This document shows positions 1 through 12,604 of a DNA stretch of 64,000 nucleotides, piece after piece. The stretch spans positions 31,260,363 through 31,324,362 of the forward strand of contig NC_044005.1 of NCBI RefSeq assembly GCF_900496995.4, written 5' to 3'. Under the pieces are notes generated by a model. The model did not search any database. It saw only the letters and a list, made by a program, of their open reading frames with translations, and was not told where the DNA came from. The translations under genes and the position numbers were made by a program. Positions within the stretch are counted from its first letter, which is position 1, and every line of letters begins with the position of its first letter. Origin of the DNA: Aquila chrysaetos chrysaetos (lineage: Eukaryota; Chordata; Aves; Accipitriformes; Accipitridae).

Positions 1-835
1 ATTCTCTGCTAAATCCCATTTCACTGCTCCCTCTCATCCACCAATACACTCTCTCACTAATTTTATACTGATGAGACACAGGTTTTTGCCCACACTAATA
101 ATAAGTTCATCTTTGAGCAAGCCCCCTATGACATTTACCATGTAAGTGATGAAACACAGCAAAACTGGAACTACACCAATTTGCTTAAGCGATGGATCCA
201 AAGGATAAGAAGTTTTTACTACCCTTAAAATCCAAGGCTTGCACCTATTCTCCTAAGACAGTGCGAAAGAGTATGAAGGTAAATCCAGGAAGGGGAAAGT
301 AACCCCTCAGACAGTACCACTGGGAATGCCAAGTGATGTATTACCACCCTCCCAGGTATGCAGTGGCTCCAGCCTAGGCTTTAGTTTAACTTTCCATTCC
401 TGCAGGCAGGGCACCTACCTCTTAGGCACTGAAACATTCAGCACAGCAATACCCATGTCCCTTTTTGCATCTAACCTACAGCAGCTAAAAAGAAAGATGC
501 TCTTATTAGTGGAGAAGAATAGAGAGAGTAGAAGAGTGGCATTAGGTATCTACCGTAGTCTGTATTTTGAAATTTTTCACGTAAGTAAGTACCACCAGTA
601 TTCCTGTTAGCAAACACTTAAAAACATGCTAGCCTTCAAATCTGCGTCTCCAGAGTCCATTCCTGAACTCATTCCTGAATGCCTTTCTTCAACCTTTCTT
701 CTAAAAAATTTGGACATAAAAGATATATTCTACATGTGTAACTTATTTTAAGATGTCTTTTGCTGTGATTTTTTAATTTTTCTTTGTCCAATTTATACTG
801 TAAAATACTCAAGGCCAAGACTGATAGCAGGATTT

Positions 836-858
836 AAAAAAAAAAAAAAAAAAAAAAA
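836..858 (+). repeat. A23 homopolymer
   Basis: Twenty-three consecutive As within NUBPL intron 6. No retrotransposed gene body is recognisable upstream of it. Confidence 0.9.
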
Positions 859-1535
859 TCAACCTATGGTTCTCCATGCACTACAGAGGGCCAGATGCCT
901 TAGACCGAGTTTCATAAAGGTCTGCATCCTAGGCAGTAAGCTACTAAAGCTAAAGCAAAAAATTGCCATAAGTCTCCAGCACAACCTTCTTTATGGCATT
1001 GCTACTCAATTCTAAGATGCCTGAGAGCACATCAATGCACACAAGCCTAGAATCACCATTTTTAAACCTCCCAAGATCAAGGTACTTCTATCAAAACAAG
1101 AGGTATGACAGGAAAAAAAAAATTATTTCATAGTTCATATTAGGAATGCTCATTCAAGAGATAAGGCTTATTCGAGTTCAACATCTATGTCTGCCTACAG
1201 GGATCTGATCAGCATCTCTAAAGTCTAAAAAGGCTGGCCAAATGACTGGAAATGCTAGTGAGGAAAGGATGCTCTCAGTCATTACGTTGAAACTTGCTCA
1301 TTTGATTGCAAGACTTAATTGTATATTAATTTGAGCAAGAGAGATGAGCTAGCATGACTGTCTAGCTTGGTGATTAGGGCACTCATATTAGAGAGACACA
1401 TGCATTTCAGTTTAGGTTTTGACTGAGTGCTCTAAGCAGTGATCTCTGTGAAAAGCAGAATCATTCTCTCTGACCTGTAGGCTTTAATGGAGTTATATAC
1501 CAACAGTCAAATAGGCCAATTTTAGAACTAATCCC

Positions 1536-1706
1536 AGATTCACAGAACTACTTAGGTTTGAAGGGGCCTCAGGAGGTTATCTGTCTGGTCCATCTTGTTG
1601 CTCAAAGCAGGACCAACTTAGAGCAGGTTACTCAGCAAGTCTTGCCCAGTTGAGTTCCAAATATCTTCCAAAAGAGAGATCCTAGAATCTCTCCAGGCAA
1701 CCTGTA
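1536..1706 (-). mobile_element. CR1 LINE fragment, antisense
   Basis: Reverse complement of a CR1 3' region. The segments GGTTTGAAGGGGCCTCAGGA, GTTGCTCAAAGCAGGACC and CTCTCCAGGCAACCTGT correspond to the antisense of the CR1 ORF2 end and 3' UTR. It is more diverged than the copy at 21.5 kb. The solo LTR starts about 40 bp further on. Confidence 0.75.
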
Positions 1707-1746
1707 ACGATTCGTGATTGCTTTCACTGTAAACAAACAAACCAAC

Positions 1747-2326
1747 TAACCTGGTTTCAGCTGGGATAGTGTTGTCTTCCTAGTAGCTGGTACAGTGCTA
1801 TGTTTTGAGTTCAGTATGAGAAGAACATTGGTAACACACTGATGTTTTCAGTTGTTGCTCAGTAGTGTTTAGACCAAGTCAAGGATTTTTCAGCTTCTCA
1901 TGCCCAGCCAGCAAGAAGGCTGGAGGGGCACAAGAAGCTGGGAGGGGACACAGCCAAGACAGCTGACCCAAAATGGCCAAAGGGGTATTCCATACCATGT
2001 GACATCATGTCTACTATATAAACTGGGGGGAGTGGGGCTGGGGGGAATCACTGCTTGGGGACTAACTGGGCGTCAGTTGGTGGGTGGTGAGCAATTGCAC
2101 TGCGCATCATTTGTACATTCCAATCCTTTTATTATTACTGTTGTCATTTTATTAGTGTTATCATTATCGTTATTAGTTTCTTCTTCTCTGTTCTATTAAA
2201 CTGTTCTTATCTCAACCCAGGAGTTTTACTTCTTTTCCTGATTTTCTCCCCCATCCCACTGGGTGGGGGGAGAGTGAGTGAGCGGCTGCGTGGTGCTTAG
2301 TTGCTGGCTGGGGTTAAACCACGACA
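1747..2326 (+). mobile_element. Solo LTR of an avian endogenous retrovirus
   Basis: A roughly 580-bp long terminal repeat. The 5' end reads CCTGGTTTCAGCTGGGATAG and the 3' end reads GGGGTTAAACCACGACA, which I recognise as the ends of an LTR family abundant in neoavian genomes. A TATATAA box lies at about 2015-2021 and an ATTAAA poly(A) signal at 2195-2200, giving plus orientation. The terminal TG is mutated, but a perfect 5-bp direct repeat CCAAC flanks it (1742-1746 and 2327-2331), as expected for a target-site duplication. No internal retroviral coding sequence is adjacent, so this is a solo LTR left by recombination. It lies in NUBPL intron 6, antisense to the gene. The family name (TguLTR5-like) is from memory and unverified. 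Confidence 0.85.
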
Positions 2327-4035
2327 CCAACCAACCAATCCCCCCCACCCCCTCACATTTCTTATTACTGCAACTTGCATTCATTACCTCTTGTGCTATC
2401 GCTGCACATCCAGGAGGCATCTACCTTCATCTTCTCTGTACATATCCATCAGGTAGTTCAAGACAGCAGTTCATCTCCCTTTAACCTTCTCAAAGCCAAA
2501 AAAAACCCCAGTTCTCTCAGTGTCTCTTCACATATTACATGCTCCATCCCCTTTATCACCTGGATGGCTCTTTGCTGGAGAATATATACGCAAGGTAGCA
2601 TGTACCATCAGAAGTTAAGCAATTGTGCATATGTCTGCAAAAGACATTTAGGTTCTGATGAATACCAGTTGTGGTGAATGCCACTGACACATTTACATTC
2701 ACGTTAGGCATTCTTAACAGATTTTATATCATTGATACACACACATACTTTGGGAACCTAAAACTCAAAATATATTGTGCTCAATAGAAAAAAAATGTAT
2801 AATAAATTTATTTTATAAATATGAAAAAAGTATCAAAGGAAGAAGTTTAGATTTACTTGGAAGTTGTAGATACTAGTCTTTATTTCTGTGCATCTCTTCA
2901 GAAGTGATAACTCACTTCAGTGCTGAACATGGTATATAAACAGAATGAAATTTGCATGGTTCCAAAAATGTAAGGCAAAAGAGAGTATGTAGACACAAAC
3001 AGAAGCTGAAGGACAACTCTTAGTAAACTACACTAATCAATCAGGCAGACAGCTTAGCATGTGGTACCTAACTACCTTACTGACAATGTTCTTGTCATAT
3101 ATTGCTTCCAAATCAAATGCACATCATTCCTTCTAATTTGGAACGGTTTCCCCTAATTTCTCCATTGTTCCATTTTTAAGAAATCTATTTATACACACAG
3201 GCAAACTAGATGGTACAAAACTGTGAAAATTTATATGCTGAAGAATTTATGTGATTTAACACAGTGTGTTATAAACACACATGATAAATGACACTGGACT
3301 GATGTGTACAGATAACAGATACAGAACATTCTGCTGCGTTGAGCATGCACAGTAAAACAGTCAATGTCAGCATGGTAGCTATTTTACCAGGTATAAATAC
3401 CTGCTATTTGCCCTCAATACCTTATCTATTTTTCTGGTCTTTCCAAGTGTAGCATTAATGTATACCTAAAATAAACCACATTTAAAGAAAAATTGTCCCC
3501 GAATCCACATATGCAACCTCTCTAATTTAAATGATGGAAAGGAGAATACCAATAACTACATACACACTTCTCAAACAGTAGCAATTGCACATAATAATTT
3601 ACTAACTAATGTATGTCAAACAAAAATAGTATTGAACATTTATATTCTCCTCTATAGAGATGGGCCACTTCAGGCAATGATCAAAAACCCACAACAATAT
3701 AGCCTCCATAGTCTCTGCTCTCCAAGAATTAAATACTACTACTGTTTCCAAGTTAATCTAATCCCAAAGCTTTAAACATAATTTTTTACTGTTCCATTCA
3801 CTCCACTGATGCTTTTATGGCAGCTTTTTCACAGAGGCTCTTGAAATATCCCAGACCTCACAACCCACAGTCTGCTCAACATTTCAAAGACAATTTATCC
3901 ATCTGTCTGCATCTTCCCTATTCCCAATAACATATGATACTCTACAACTACTTATGTATGATAACTAAGCATCAGAGAATTATGCTACAAAAAAGGTTTG
4001 AGTACATATACGTATACTCACATATACACACTAAT

Positions 4036-4059
4036 ACACACACACACACACACACACAC
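4036..4059 (+). repeat. (AC)12 microsatellite
   Basis: Twelve uninterrupted AC dinucleotides in NUBPL intron 6, preceded by a degenerate tract of CA and TA steps from about 4008. Confidence 0.95.
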
Positions 4060-7000
4060 TATCACCATTACCTCTGACAAGTGCTGGTTTTGAAGCAGTT
4101 CTCTTAGTAGAGGACAGCTTCAGAAGGAAAGCAGCACACAAAATCTCCATCTCTAGCTAAACTTTCAAAATTACATACAATTGTAATAATTGCATAAACC
4201 GAGTTAAAGTTTTTTTAAAGGACAAGACTGGATCTTCAGACTACAGCCCTATTCAACTTTGGGTTGAGCTAATAAAATAATTTTGATCATTCTTCTGCTG
4301 AATTTATGGTTTTCAACATGAATCTACAGGGGATAAAGCCTGTCCTGCTTCAAAGTGCAAGGTCCCATTTCCTTTTGCTCACATGCAACTGCTCTGCATT
4401 GCAAGTTTTATGAAATCTGCTTCCTGCTAATTTCCCTGTATTCTTTCAATTCCAATTATATCCCTCCCAGTGAAACTTTGGTTTATTTTAATTTTCTTTC
4501 AATACATACCTTTTATAAAACAGAGGCACTAAAGTTGTTCTAAAAGAAGGAGCAAGGAAGAGATGGAAGAATTACAATTAGATAATAATAAGAGTGGTTT
4601 AGGTACTCATTAGAATTGAGCCACATGAGGAAAAGCTTCATCGTCTTTCTGGGAAAATGTATTCATCCTTATCAGGATCATCTAAGGTACCTTTAGAGCT
4701 CACAGTACATTTAACAGCACTGAGGCTCTACTTTATAGCCATACTATACCAAGGATGCTGCCAATGCACAAAATGCTCTTGATACTCTAGAGGAGCATGA
4801 TAAGGAAGAAATACAAGAGTCTTGCCATGTAAGGTCCAACTAGCCTGCAAAAACGTAGGTTAAAGTGTCGTGTCAGTGTAAGAAATCCTGTTAAGGATGT
4901 TAACCAACCACAGATCCCCACCTTGAAAAGAGAGCAGATTTTGGGGCTAGTTCCAAGGCGACTGTTTGCACTTAACAGAATTGCTGACTTCTATAATCCA
5001 TGTTGTATAGGTAACGCTTGCTTCTAATAGTAATACAACTTTATCTATTGATATGACAAAGACACCAGGGGAACATTACATGCTGAAATATGCACTCATA
5101 TTTTACCTGTAGTCCCATTTTTTAATTTTTTTTTTTTTTTTAATAGAAAAGCTGACATGTCCGTGACATATCGAACTTTTTTCCTTCTCTGCGGGTATTT
5201 CAACTTGATAACACATGTAAAGTAAGATAGAGCGTTCAAGATCAGAGAAACCAACACTTACTATCCTTCATATTAAAAGTTTTACTGATTACTGCCTAAA
5301 CAAGAAACCCCCTCCATTCGTATTGCTGCTATGACTATAGCAGCTATTAAATTGGCAACCAACACCGTGCCATTTCCTCTCCCCCAACCTTTTGGCAGAA
5401 AAATTGCCACATTATACTCCAGGACATACAGCAGCCAGTCATGCTGCTCCTGGATCAGTTCAGAATTGTGCCTGCACCCTTCTAATTGCTCCTTTGCCAC
5501 TGAACTGTCAAGATGTCCTCAGACAAAAATGAGAATGGTGCTAGAAAACTTAGCATGCAGACTGTATGGGACAGTGGTGATGACCATTTAAAATCCTTGT
5601 TGAAAAAGCAGTTTAAACCAGCAAACAAGTTTTGCTTGCCTGGTTTTTTTTTGGTTTTTTTTAATAATCTTTCTATTTCTAAGGTTCTTAGCTGTCTACT
5701 TGATACTTATTTCAACAGAGCTTCTCAGACACATTACTGTTCAAGTACTGGCTTTAGGTAACTCAAAAAAATTTTTATCTTTACTGTACTTAGCCTAAAG
5801 GTTAATCAGAAGTCACTCCCACAACAAATACACCAAGACGATGCATTCTGAGGTAGCTTGTTTACTCTAAACCAAGTACCATAGCACTGAGTCAAGACAC
5901 ACACAGTAAAGGAACAAGTGCTGAATGGGACTGTACAAAAGAGTAGGCAGCTTCTGAAGTGTATGTTAAGTGAAAACTGAATAGAAAAGGCTAGTGCTAC
6001 AGATAACACTGGAGAACTATCAAAACTTCCCTACCTGGGCTTTAACAATATCTTCAGAGAAAAGAACTATCTTTTAAAAAACTGAAGTAAACAAAAAAAT
6101 ACTCTCTTCTATCTCACCTACAGGCAAGCAAGATTCAAAGGAAGTGTTAACAGAGGTGAAAGAATTTTTACATGAAGGTAACTATGGCAGGGACATGGGA
6201 AGAGTTAAAACCCAGATAAGAGAAAAAAAAAAAAATCACCCTGCAGGATGAACAGGCCTACAGTACATCTAACAATGTGAACAAAGAAGTTGTACAGTAT
6301 ACTAAACCGTTAACTCTATTTTGTATTGTAAGGCACATTTCCTTCAAACTCTGTTTAAGGAAAATGATATGATGTGTTCCAGAAAACTGTCTTTGCTCAT
6401 GAGATATGGATTACCAGACAAACAGCAAGCACTAATTTTAGTCTTCAATATTATTGCCTGTTATCTACCAGTCTGACACCATACAACACACAAGAACAAA
6501 GGTAGCTTGTCAGACTAGCCATGTGGCAAAAGGAGAGCCTGGATTTAAAAGGTGGTGTTACATCTGAAAAGTGATGTACATCCTGGCCATATGCAAGTAG
6601 AAGTGGAGAGAGACAAAAATGAGGATGGAATCTGGACTGTGCTGAAAAGCCATTCATCTGCCAAAGAAGTGAAACTAGAGAAGGACAAATATACACATAT
6701 TACAAAGAGTGAGGTTACATGCAGTAAGTATATAAGAAAGCACATAATGTATATATTTAACAAATATATTTTCCAACGTAAGAATTCCAGAAATTTAATT
6801 AAGTTGCAAGTGTAAGAGAAGCATTTAAATACTCATTACAGGCACAGACCAATTATGAGTTAACAAGTTAATGAGTTAACAAGTCCCCATTAATGAATTT
6901 GGAAGCTAGGCCCTTCAGTGCTTTATTGGAGTACCTGAAGCATGATAAACTCTGGAAAAGAGATTTGTTCATACGGAAAAAAACCAAACAAGCATCCACA

Positions 7001-8355
7001 GTTATTTACAGAGTGAACACATAGTCTTGATGATCTTAAACAAAAAAACCCTCCACCATCTAACAATAAACACCATTATAAAATACCACCAGAGTTTTTG
7101 ATGCAAAAGTCTGGGAACCTCTGTGTTTTCTATTTGGTTGACTTAATTATTTTAAGAACTTAATATTTTATCAGCTTGTCTGAATGCACACAAGCTCCTT
7201 ACATTATACTATAAATCTAAATTAGGGAGCTAATTTAAGTGGTTTATATGTAGCTATAGAGGTAAAGCAGCTATTTCTTAAGAACATGGTTTTAGAAAGT
7301 TAAATACAAGCAGAAGTATTTTACTCTTGCAAGCAACTTTATCCTGTCAAACAAAAGGTAATAGCTAAGATCAACCAGAACAGATAAAGAGAAAATAAGA
7401 AAAAATTTCAAAGCTCCCAACAGATCACAAAACTATTTCTAATATAAAATGGAATGCCAGTATCTTTAAAAACATCATTGCATGCTGTGGTCATCTCTTG
7501 TTTAGGTGTCCAAGGCTATAACACTATTGGTTCTACAGTTAACCCCTTCCTGAGACTGACTAGTAACTATGTCAGAAGGGAGATTATAGTTTTTAAAGCA
7601 AAAGTAGCATGCGTTAGGCTGGAAAATTTACCAGTTATTTTCTAAAAACCACATTACATGTGGTATATGTACATTAGATAGAACCTGCTGTTTCTCCGTG
7701 TGACCTGTGAGCTTCTTTCTTCGAAGGAGGAGATACAAACAACTTTTTCCAGCACAGATTTAAGACTACCGTGGTCATCATGCAGAAGCAAAATGCTTGT
7801 GGGGAGAAGAAATTTAGCTGTAAAGCCTTCATCTTTCAGAATTCAGGTTCCACTCTCAGGGAAATCACTGATGCCCCGAGTATTAATGGACTCTGTCTCG
7901 TTCTACAGCACGATCAGCCAGCACGTTACTGCTTCATCGGTTGCTAGGGAGCAACGAGCTCATTACACGGCATCATCCACACCCTCCACAAGGATACTGG
8001 CACATGCTTCCCATCTGGGGATACTACTGATTGAAGTAATGGCACTGGAGTGCCTGCCAGTCTTCAGTCTCCCAGGATGGAGTATGCCAATACAGCAGGT
8101 GCTAACTTTAGCTCTACCTTCAAGGTTTTAGGCTCTAGTCTTGTGAGCCTGGCCAATGCAATGCAACACACAAAGAGGTCAGAACAGCCTTCCACAGCTA
8201 TTGGCATGGACACCCCTTACATTTAAAGGCCAGATCTAGACAAAGATGTTCTTCCTGAAATTTTGGCAGATACATGGCTTTGTTGACTAGGGCAATGATT
8301 GCCACTATTCTAATGCCTGTGTTAGAGGAGAATTCAGTAAAAATGGAAAAAGGCT

Positions 8356-8383
8356 GGGGGGGGGGGGGGGGGGGGGGGGGGGG
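8356..8383 (+). repeat. Uninterrupted G28 homopolymer
   Basis: Twenty-eight consecutive Gs on the plus strand, so the NUBPL pre-mRNA carries C28 here. It creates spurious poly-Gly and poly-Pro open frames on opposite strands. Length estimates of such runs depend strongly on the sequencing method. Confidence 0.95.
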
Positions 8384-9154
8384 TGGAATCTTTTCAGTCA
8401 TTAAGGGAGCACAAGATTTGGAGGCATTCACAAAAGACATACAGAAATGTAGTGATCTCCAAGCTGTATACATTAAAACGTTGGAATGGATGTCAGTCGT
8501 GAACAATCTGGGTCACTTCAAAGTCAAAACATGCAAACCGAATGCATTTTTTCAGCTGTTTGTCTCATTAGCACTTCACAGATTTATTCACAATAAGAGG
8601 GAAAAAAAAAATCTGTCAAGAAATAAAAAAAGCCACCCTGCTTCCATATGCCAGGAAATTTATTAACTAACAATCTATCTGCATTACACAGAGATGGTAT
8701 CTAACGATTTTCATGTACCTGTCATATGTTAAATGCCATCCAAGAATTCTTAGTGCTGGTGAATTAACAAGCACATAAAGGAATACAGCGGTCAATATGC
8801 ATAGACAGCTATACATTCAAATCCTTAGACAACTTCAAAATGCCTTTTTTTTTTTTTTTAACAATGGCAAAAAGAAACAGAGAAAGGAATGAGAAGGAAG
8901 GCAAATTGGGGTGATTCACTCATCAAATGCATGGAATAACAGCTTTATTTGAAGGGGACAGGTAAATGCAAAAAGCGTCAACTTTCCCTCTTACCTGAAG
9001 GTAAGATTAAATTCTTAAGAATATATGACCACCAAGATACAAAAATGCTCACCACTAATAAATGAAATAATGTCACAGACACTAACATTATCACTTAAAT
9101 GCATTTTAAAATAACCGATTAGTTTGAAACACAAATACGTACCTAAGTCCTTAC

Positions 9155-9245
9155 CTGTCTCAACAATTTCTCAACAGCTGACATTACCATGAGCCCTCTC
9201 CACACAACAGGGGCAGTCTCTTCTATCAAGAAACCCATAGACATG
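9155..9245 (-). CDS. NUBPL: NUBPL coding exon 6 (last NUBPL exon in the window)
   Basis: Completes Cys148 and encodes [20 protein letters not shown] and the following [10 protein letters not shown] (residues 149-178). It matches human NUBPL closely, including the conserved VVWRG core. The acceptor is ttgtttcag; the donor is caggtaagg, at phase 0. The next conserved block in this family (VDWGQLDYLVVDMPPGTG) and the C-terminal CPxC cluster-binding motif were not found between 1 and 9154 on the minus strand. The gene therefore continues past the left edge. Residues 1-178 of roughly 320 are present here. Confidence 0.97.
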
Positions 9246-9335
9246 CTGAAACAACAAAGCAAAAACTTAAGCTTTCCAGCACAATACCAAGTACACCTTT
9301 AAAGAAGCCTGATTTAAATTAAAACATATGCTTAC

Positions 9336-9375
9336 CATGCGATTCCATAGTTCTTAAGGGGCCTCATTAGATTTT
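9336..9375 (-). CDS. NUBPL: NUBPL coding exon 5 (40 bp)
   Basis: Encodes NLMRPLKNYGIA (residues 136-147), completing Lys135 from exon 4 and leaving two bases of Cys148. It matches human NLMRPLLNYGIAC. The acceptor is tctgttttag and the donor is TG followed by gtaagc. It is separated from exon 6 by a 90-bp intron, very short compared with the 5-14 kb introns on its other side. Confidence 0.96.
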
Positions 9376-12300
9376 CTAAAACAGAAGGAAACAATGGGTT
9401 TTTTGAGGGGGGGGGGGGAATTGGTTTTAGTTTGGTTTTAGATTTTCTTTTTTTTTTTTTAAGAAATAAGCTTACACATTTTTTTTTCCTCTTAAGAGCA
9501 GTTTTCTCGCTCTGTTAAAAGCATTTGTCTATTTTTTCCCCCCTCATACCTTCAATATACATATAACATTTATCTATTCTACCCAAGAACCTGGCCTCAC
9601 TTTTTCTTAGGTTGTTACATTTTACTGATACCGTTCATCATCTGCCAGAATAACAATGCATTTGCCCATAATATAATGTCACTTTGTGCTCTTGAAACAG
9701 ACCTTATCTATTTGTATGAAATCCCCATGCTGAGAGGCATAAATCCCCTATCAGAGAGCCCTCTACCTTTGGAATACTTTGCTAAATGCTGATTCATTGA
9801 TAACAGAACAAAAATCAAAGTCCTACAACACAATGGGATTTTAATTTTTTTTTTTTTTAAACTATGCTGTCACTAATCTCATGAATCAGAGGATGGTTCC
9901 CATTAACACACCTGCGTTTTGGGGAATTCTTCTTGTATTAAGTCTGCTTTGGAACCCCAGAGGAAAGGTACCAAATAAAGCCACCCCTAAACTACATGCT
10001 GTCAACAGGTCCGAGTAAGAACTCCTGGATTTCTTCAGACTGGCAGGAGTCTGCAGGACTTCTAAAATTTCTGTAGGAGCAAAAGATGCTTATTTGAACA
10101 TTGCAGAGGTAATGTCCTTGTGATGCTCCATAAACCTATCTTTCCAGTGTCAAGAAAAAAAAGCGGGGGGAGAAATATTGTAATTGTTCTGCTGGCAAAG
10201 GGGCAAGCAAGCAGAAAGTAAACAACAACAAAAAAAGAGTGCATTCAAAACAAAACCTTGCAAAAGCCAAAAACTCCACTTTATAGTCTCTGCCATCTAA
10301 ATCCACACTTCATCTCAAAATGGCGCACACACACACAAAACAACAACAGGAATTTTATTTGGTCTAGCCGGTTTAATTTTAATAGCATGCACAGGCAGGA
10401 ACCAGCAGAAAACAAAAAGAATACTTTAAGCAATAAAAAATATATTATAATATGTATTTTGACAGAAACTTTTGATGCACCCAAAGTAAAATATATATAG
10501 ATAGTAAAATAAAAACAACATGAATATAATGCAGTGCATTCAAAGTTGAACTCCAAATTCAGACAAAATAACACCCAAGAGCACGCAAATTAAACAGTTA
10601 AACTCTACAGATGAAAGCTTTCAAGCAATCAAGTAAGCCAGCATTCAAGCCATGTAATTTTGTAGAAATATGGCTGAAAATAAATTGGATGTTTTGGTTT
10701 ACAAATCAAAAAGAACAAAATAGGAAGCTAAGTAAATCACTTGCATGACTATTGCGTTCAGGAATGAGTATAGAACTACTACTGGAAAAGAGATGGCCTT
10801 GGACTGATGCACTGCACCAGTACAATGCAATTCTTCTCTACTTGTGCAGCTCTTTTCAGTGTTTAGTTAGGGCTTATTTTGGTGGCATTATACTGTCTAA
10901 CAGCATTTCTAGGAATCACAGTCTTACTTCTCCCCCCCGCAGTAAGATAGTTTTGTTATGAAGAGGTTGATGACATCTGAGCTTCAGCCTAGAGCCATCT
11001 CTAGTCACTGCTTTGGTGTCCTTGTAAACAACATATGTACCACCACAAGTTATAATACTGTTAGAAGTCTTGAGGAAAATGACTACGTATTTACCTATGA
11101 GAGGGTTTTAAAAAAAGAAACAGGAAAAAAAGTATCTGCAACAGCATGTATCACTGCAGATTCACAGTCTGCTTCATTTTTACCATGAAATAGTAAAGAT
11201 TTTAAGAAAAAAAACCAAAAGAAAACAAAAAGGTGAGGCCAATCCTTGACTGCTCAGCACATGAGGACCAGGAACTGGAAGGCAAGAAGAATGAAAAAGA
11301 TGCATATATTCTGAGGAAGTTCACCAAAATATTATGCCACTTCTCAGTCCAATCCAAGTGCTCTACAGTATGTCAGTCAAATATCCAGAGGCTAACATCT
11401 CAACATCCACTACCTGCATGGACAGTTTCTTCTGTATAGAGCCCAGGAAGACATACTAATCTTACAGAACAGACACACCTTCAGAGATCTCCCGCTCCCC
11501 CTCAGTGGGTAAAATAGAAAAGTTGCTGTGAGTACACATACACCGACCTAGAGAGTAGCCAAAGGGGCCTCTCTGTTGTTAAAACATGTGCGCTGTTTAT
11601 TTCTCAACAGTAGAGTTTCATTTTATGAAAACTGGATCTTATTTTCTTTGGTTAACAACAAGGACTATAAACTGCTCCGAGCAGCAAGATTTAATCAAAT
11701 TTATACAATGCACAACAACAACTCACAACCTGCTGTATATTCTGGCTATAATGTTCTGCATATTCTCAAAGTAATACAAAATACTGCAGAGCACCCCACT
11801 GTTTGCCTACTGCTAAAAAGCCTTCTTAAGACTATCTCAAATCTAAAGTGCTTCAGTGGGCTCTGGTAATCACCCTTGTCTCATCAAAAGCAACAGGCAT
11901 TCCTCCTCCTTCGCCCTGGGTCTCATGAAGATTTTCTAAAACATAACATGTAAAGAAGATTTAGCTTAATGAGATCTCAGTAACATCTCTAATTTCCATT
12001 GCTTTCAGAGTACAGTTAACACTTTCTTCTCTGTTATCAGATGCCTACCATACAGCTCCAAAAATCCAACACACAGCAAAACAGATTTCTTAAAATTGCA
12101 ACACACAGAAATACTATGCCACCTACACTAAGACACCAACAAAATATCCCTGATTACAACTTCTCAGTAAGCTTGATGGCCCTAAACAAAAGGGTGCTGT
12201 ATTTTCTCTGAACATACAAAATCAGACCAGTAAGATCAACAGAGCACCAATGACATGTCAATCAAATGCCTTTTTTGGTAGGATACAAGGAGGGCACTGG

Positions 12301-12604
12301 AAAAGGCAGGCACATGCAAATTCATGACTGCATTACAGCAGATTGCTGATTAAAAGAGTTCTAGGACTGGTCTGAAGGCTGGACTGCTACTCACACGGGG
12401 AAGAACGATGTTGAAGTCATTAGTATGGATCTTCTGCAATTTGTAATTTTTTTTTTTTAAACTTTTTTCCCTCCAGAAAAATCAAGCCTTGCAGACTATC
12501 CTGACAAGGTGAGTTACTCCATTCTTTTTCTCTAGAAAGCCTAACATAGCCCATTCAATGGTGGCCATAGGTTAGTGCAGCACAGAAAGTATGTAGAGGG
12601 CTAT

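Larger units (their letters stand above)
1..9154 (-). other. NUBPL intron 6 (part)
   Basis: Noncoding, transcribed from the minus strand. The 5' donor at 9154 is intact and the acceptor is beyond the left edge. It holds the antisense CR1, a solo LTR, the (AC)12 and the homopolymers listed separately. The segment 7690-8190 is less AT-rich than its surroundings and contains a 143-codon plus-strand frame that I do not recognise. The rest shows nothing I can name. Confidence 0.85.

Noticed and set aside
1900..2484. Short frames near 2 kb on both strands
   Set aside because: They fall within or across the solo LTR, which is noncoding.
8198..8666. Poly-Pro and poly-Gly containing frames
   Set aside because: They are created by the G28 homopolymer, with no conserved flanking protein sequence.
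1..9154. NUBPL exon 7 (VDWGQLDYLVVDMPPGTG block)
   Set aside because: Searched for by eye on the minus strand and not found. Known NUBPL introns in this part of the gene are long, so it is most likely off the left edge.
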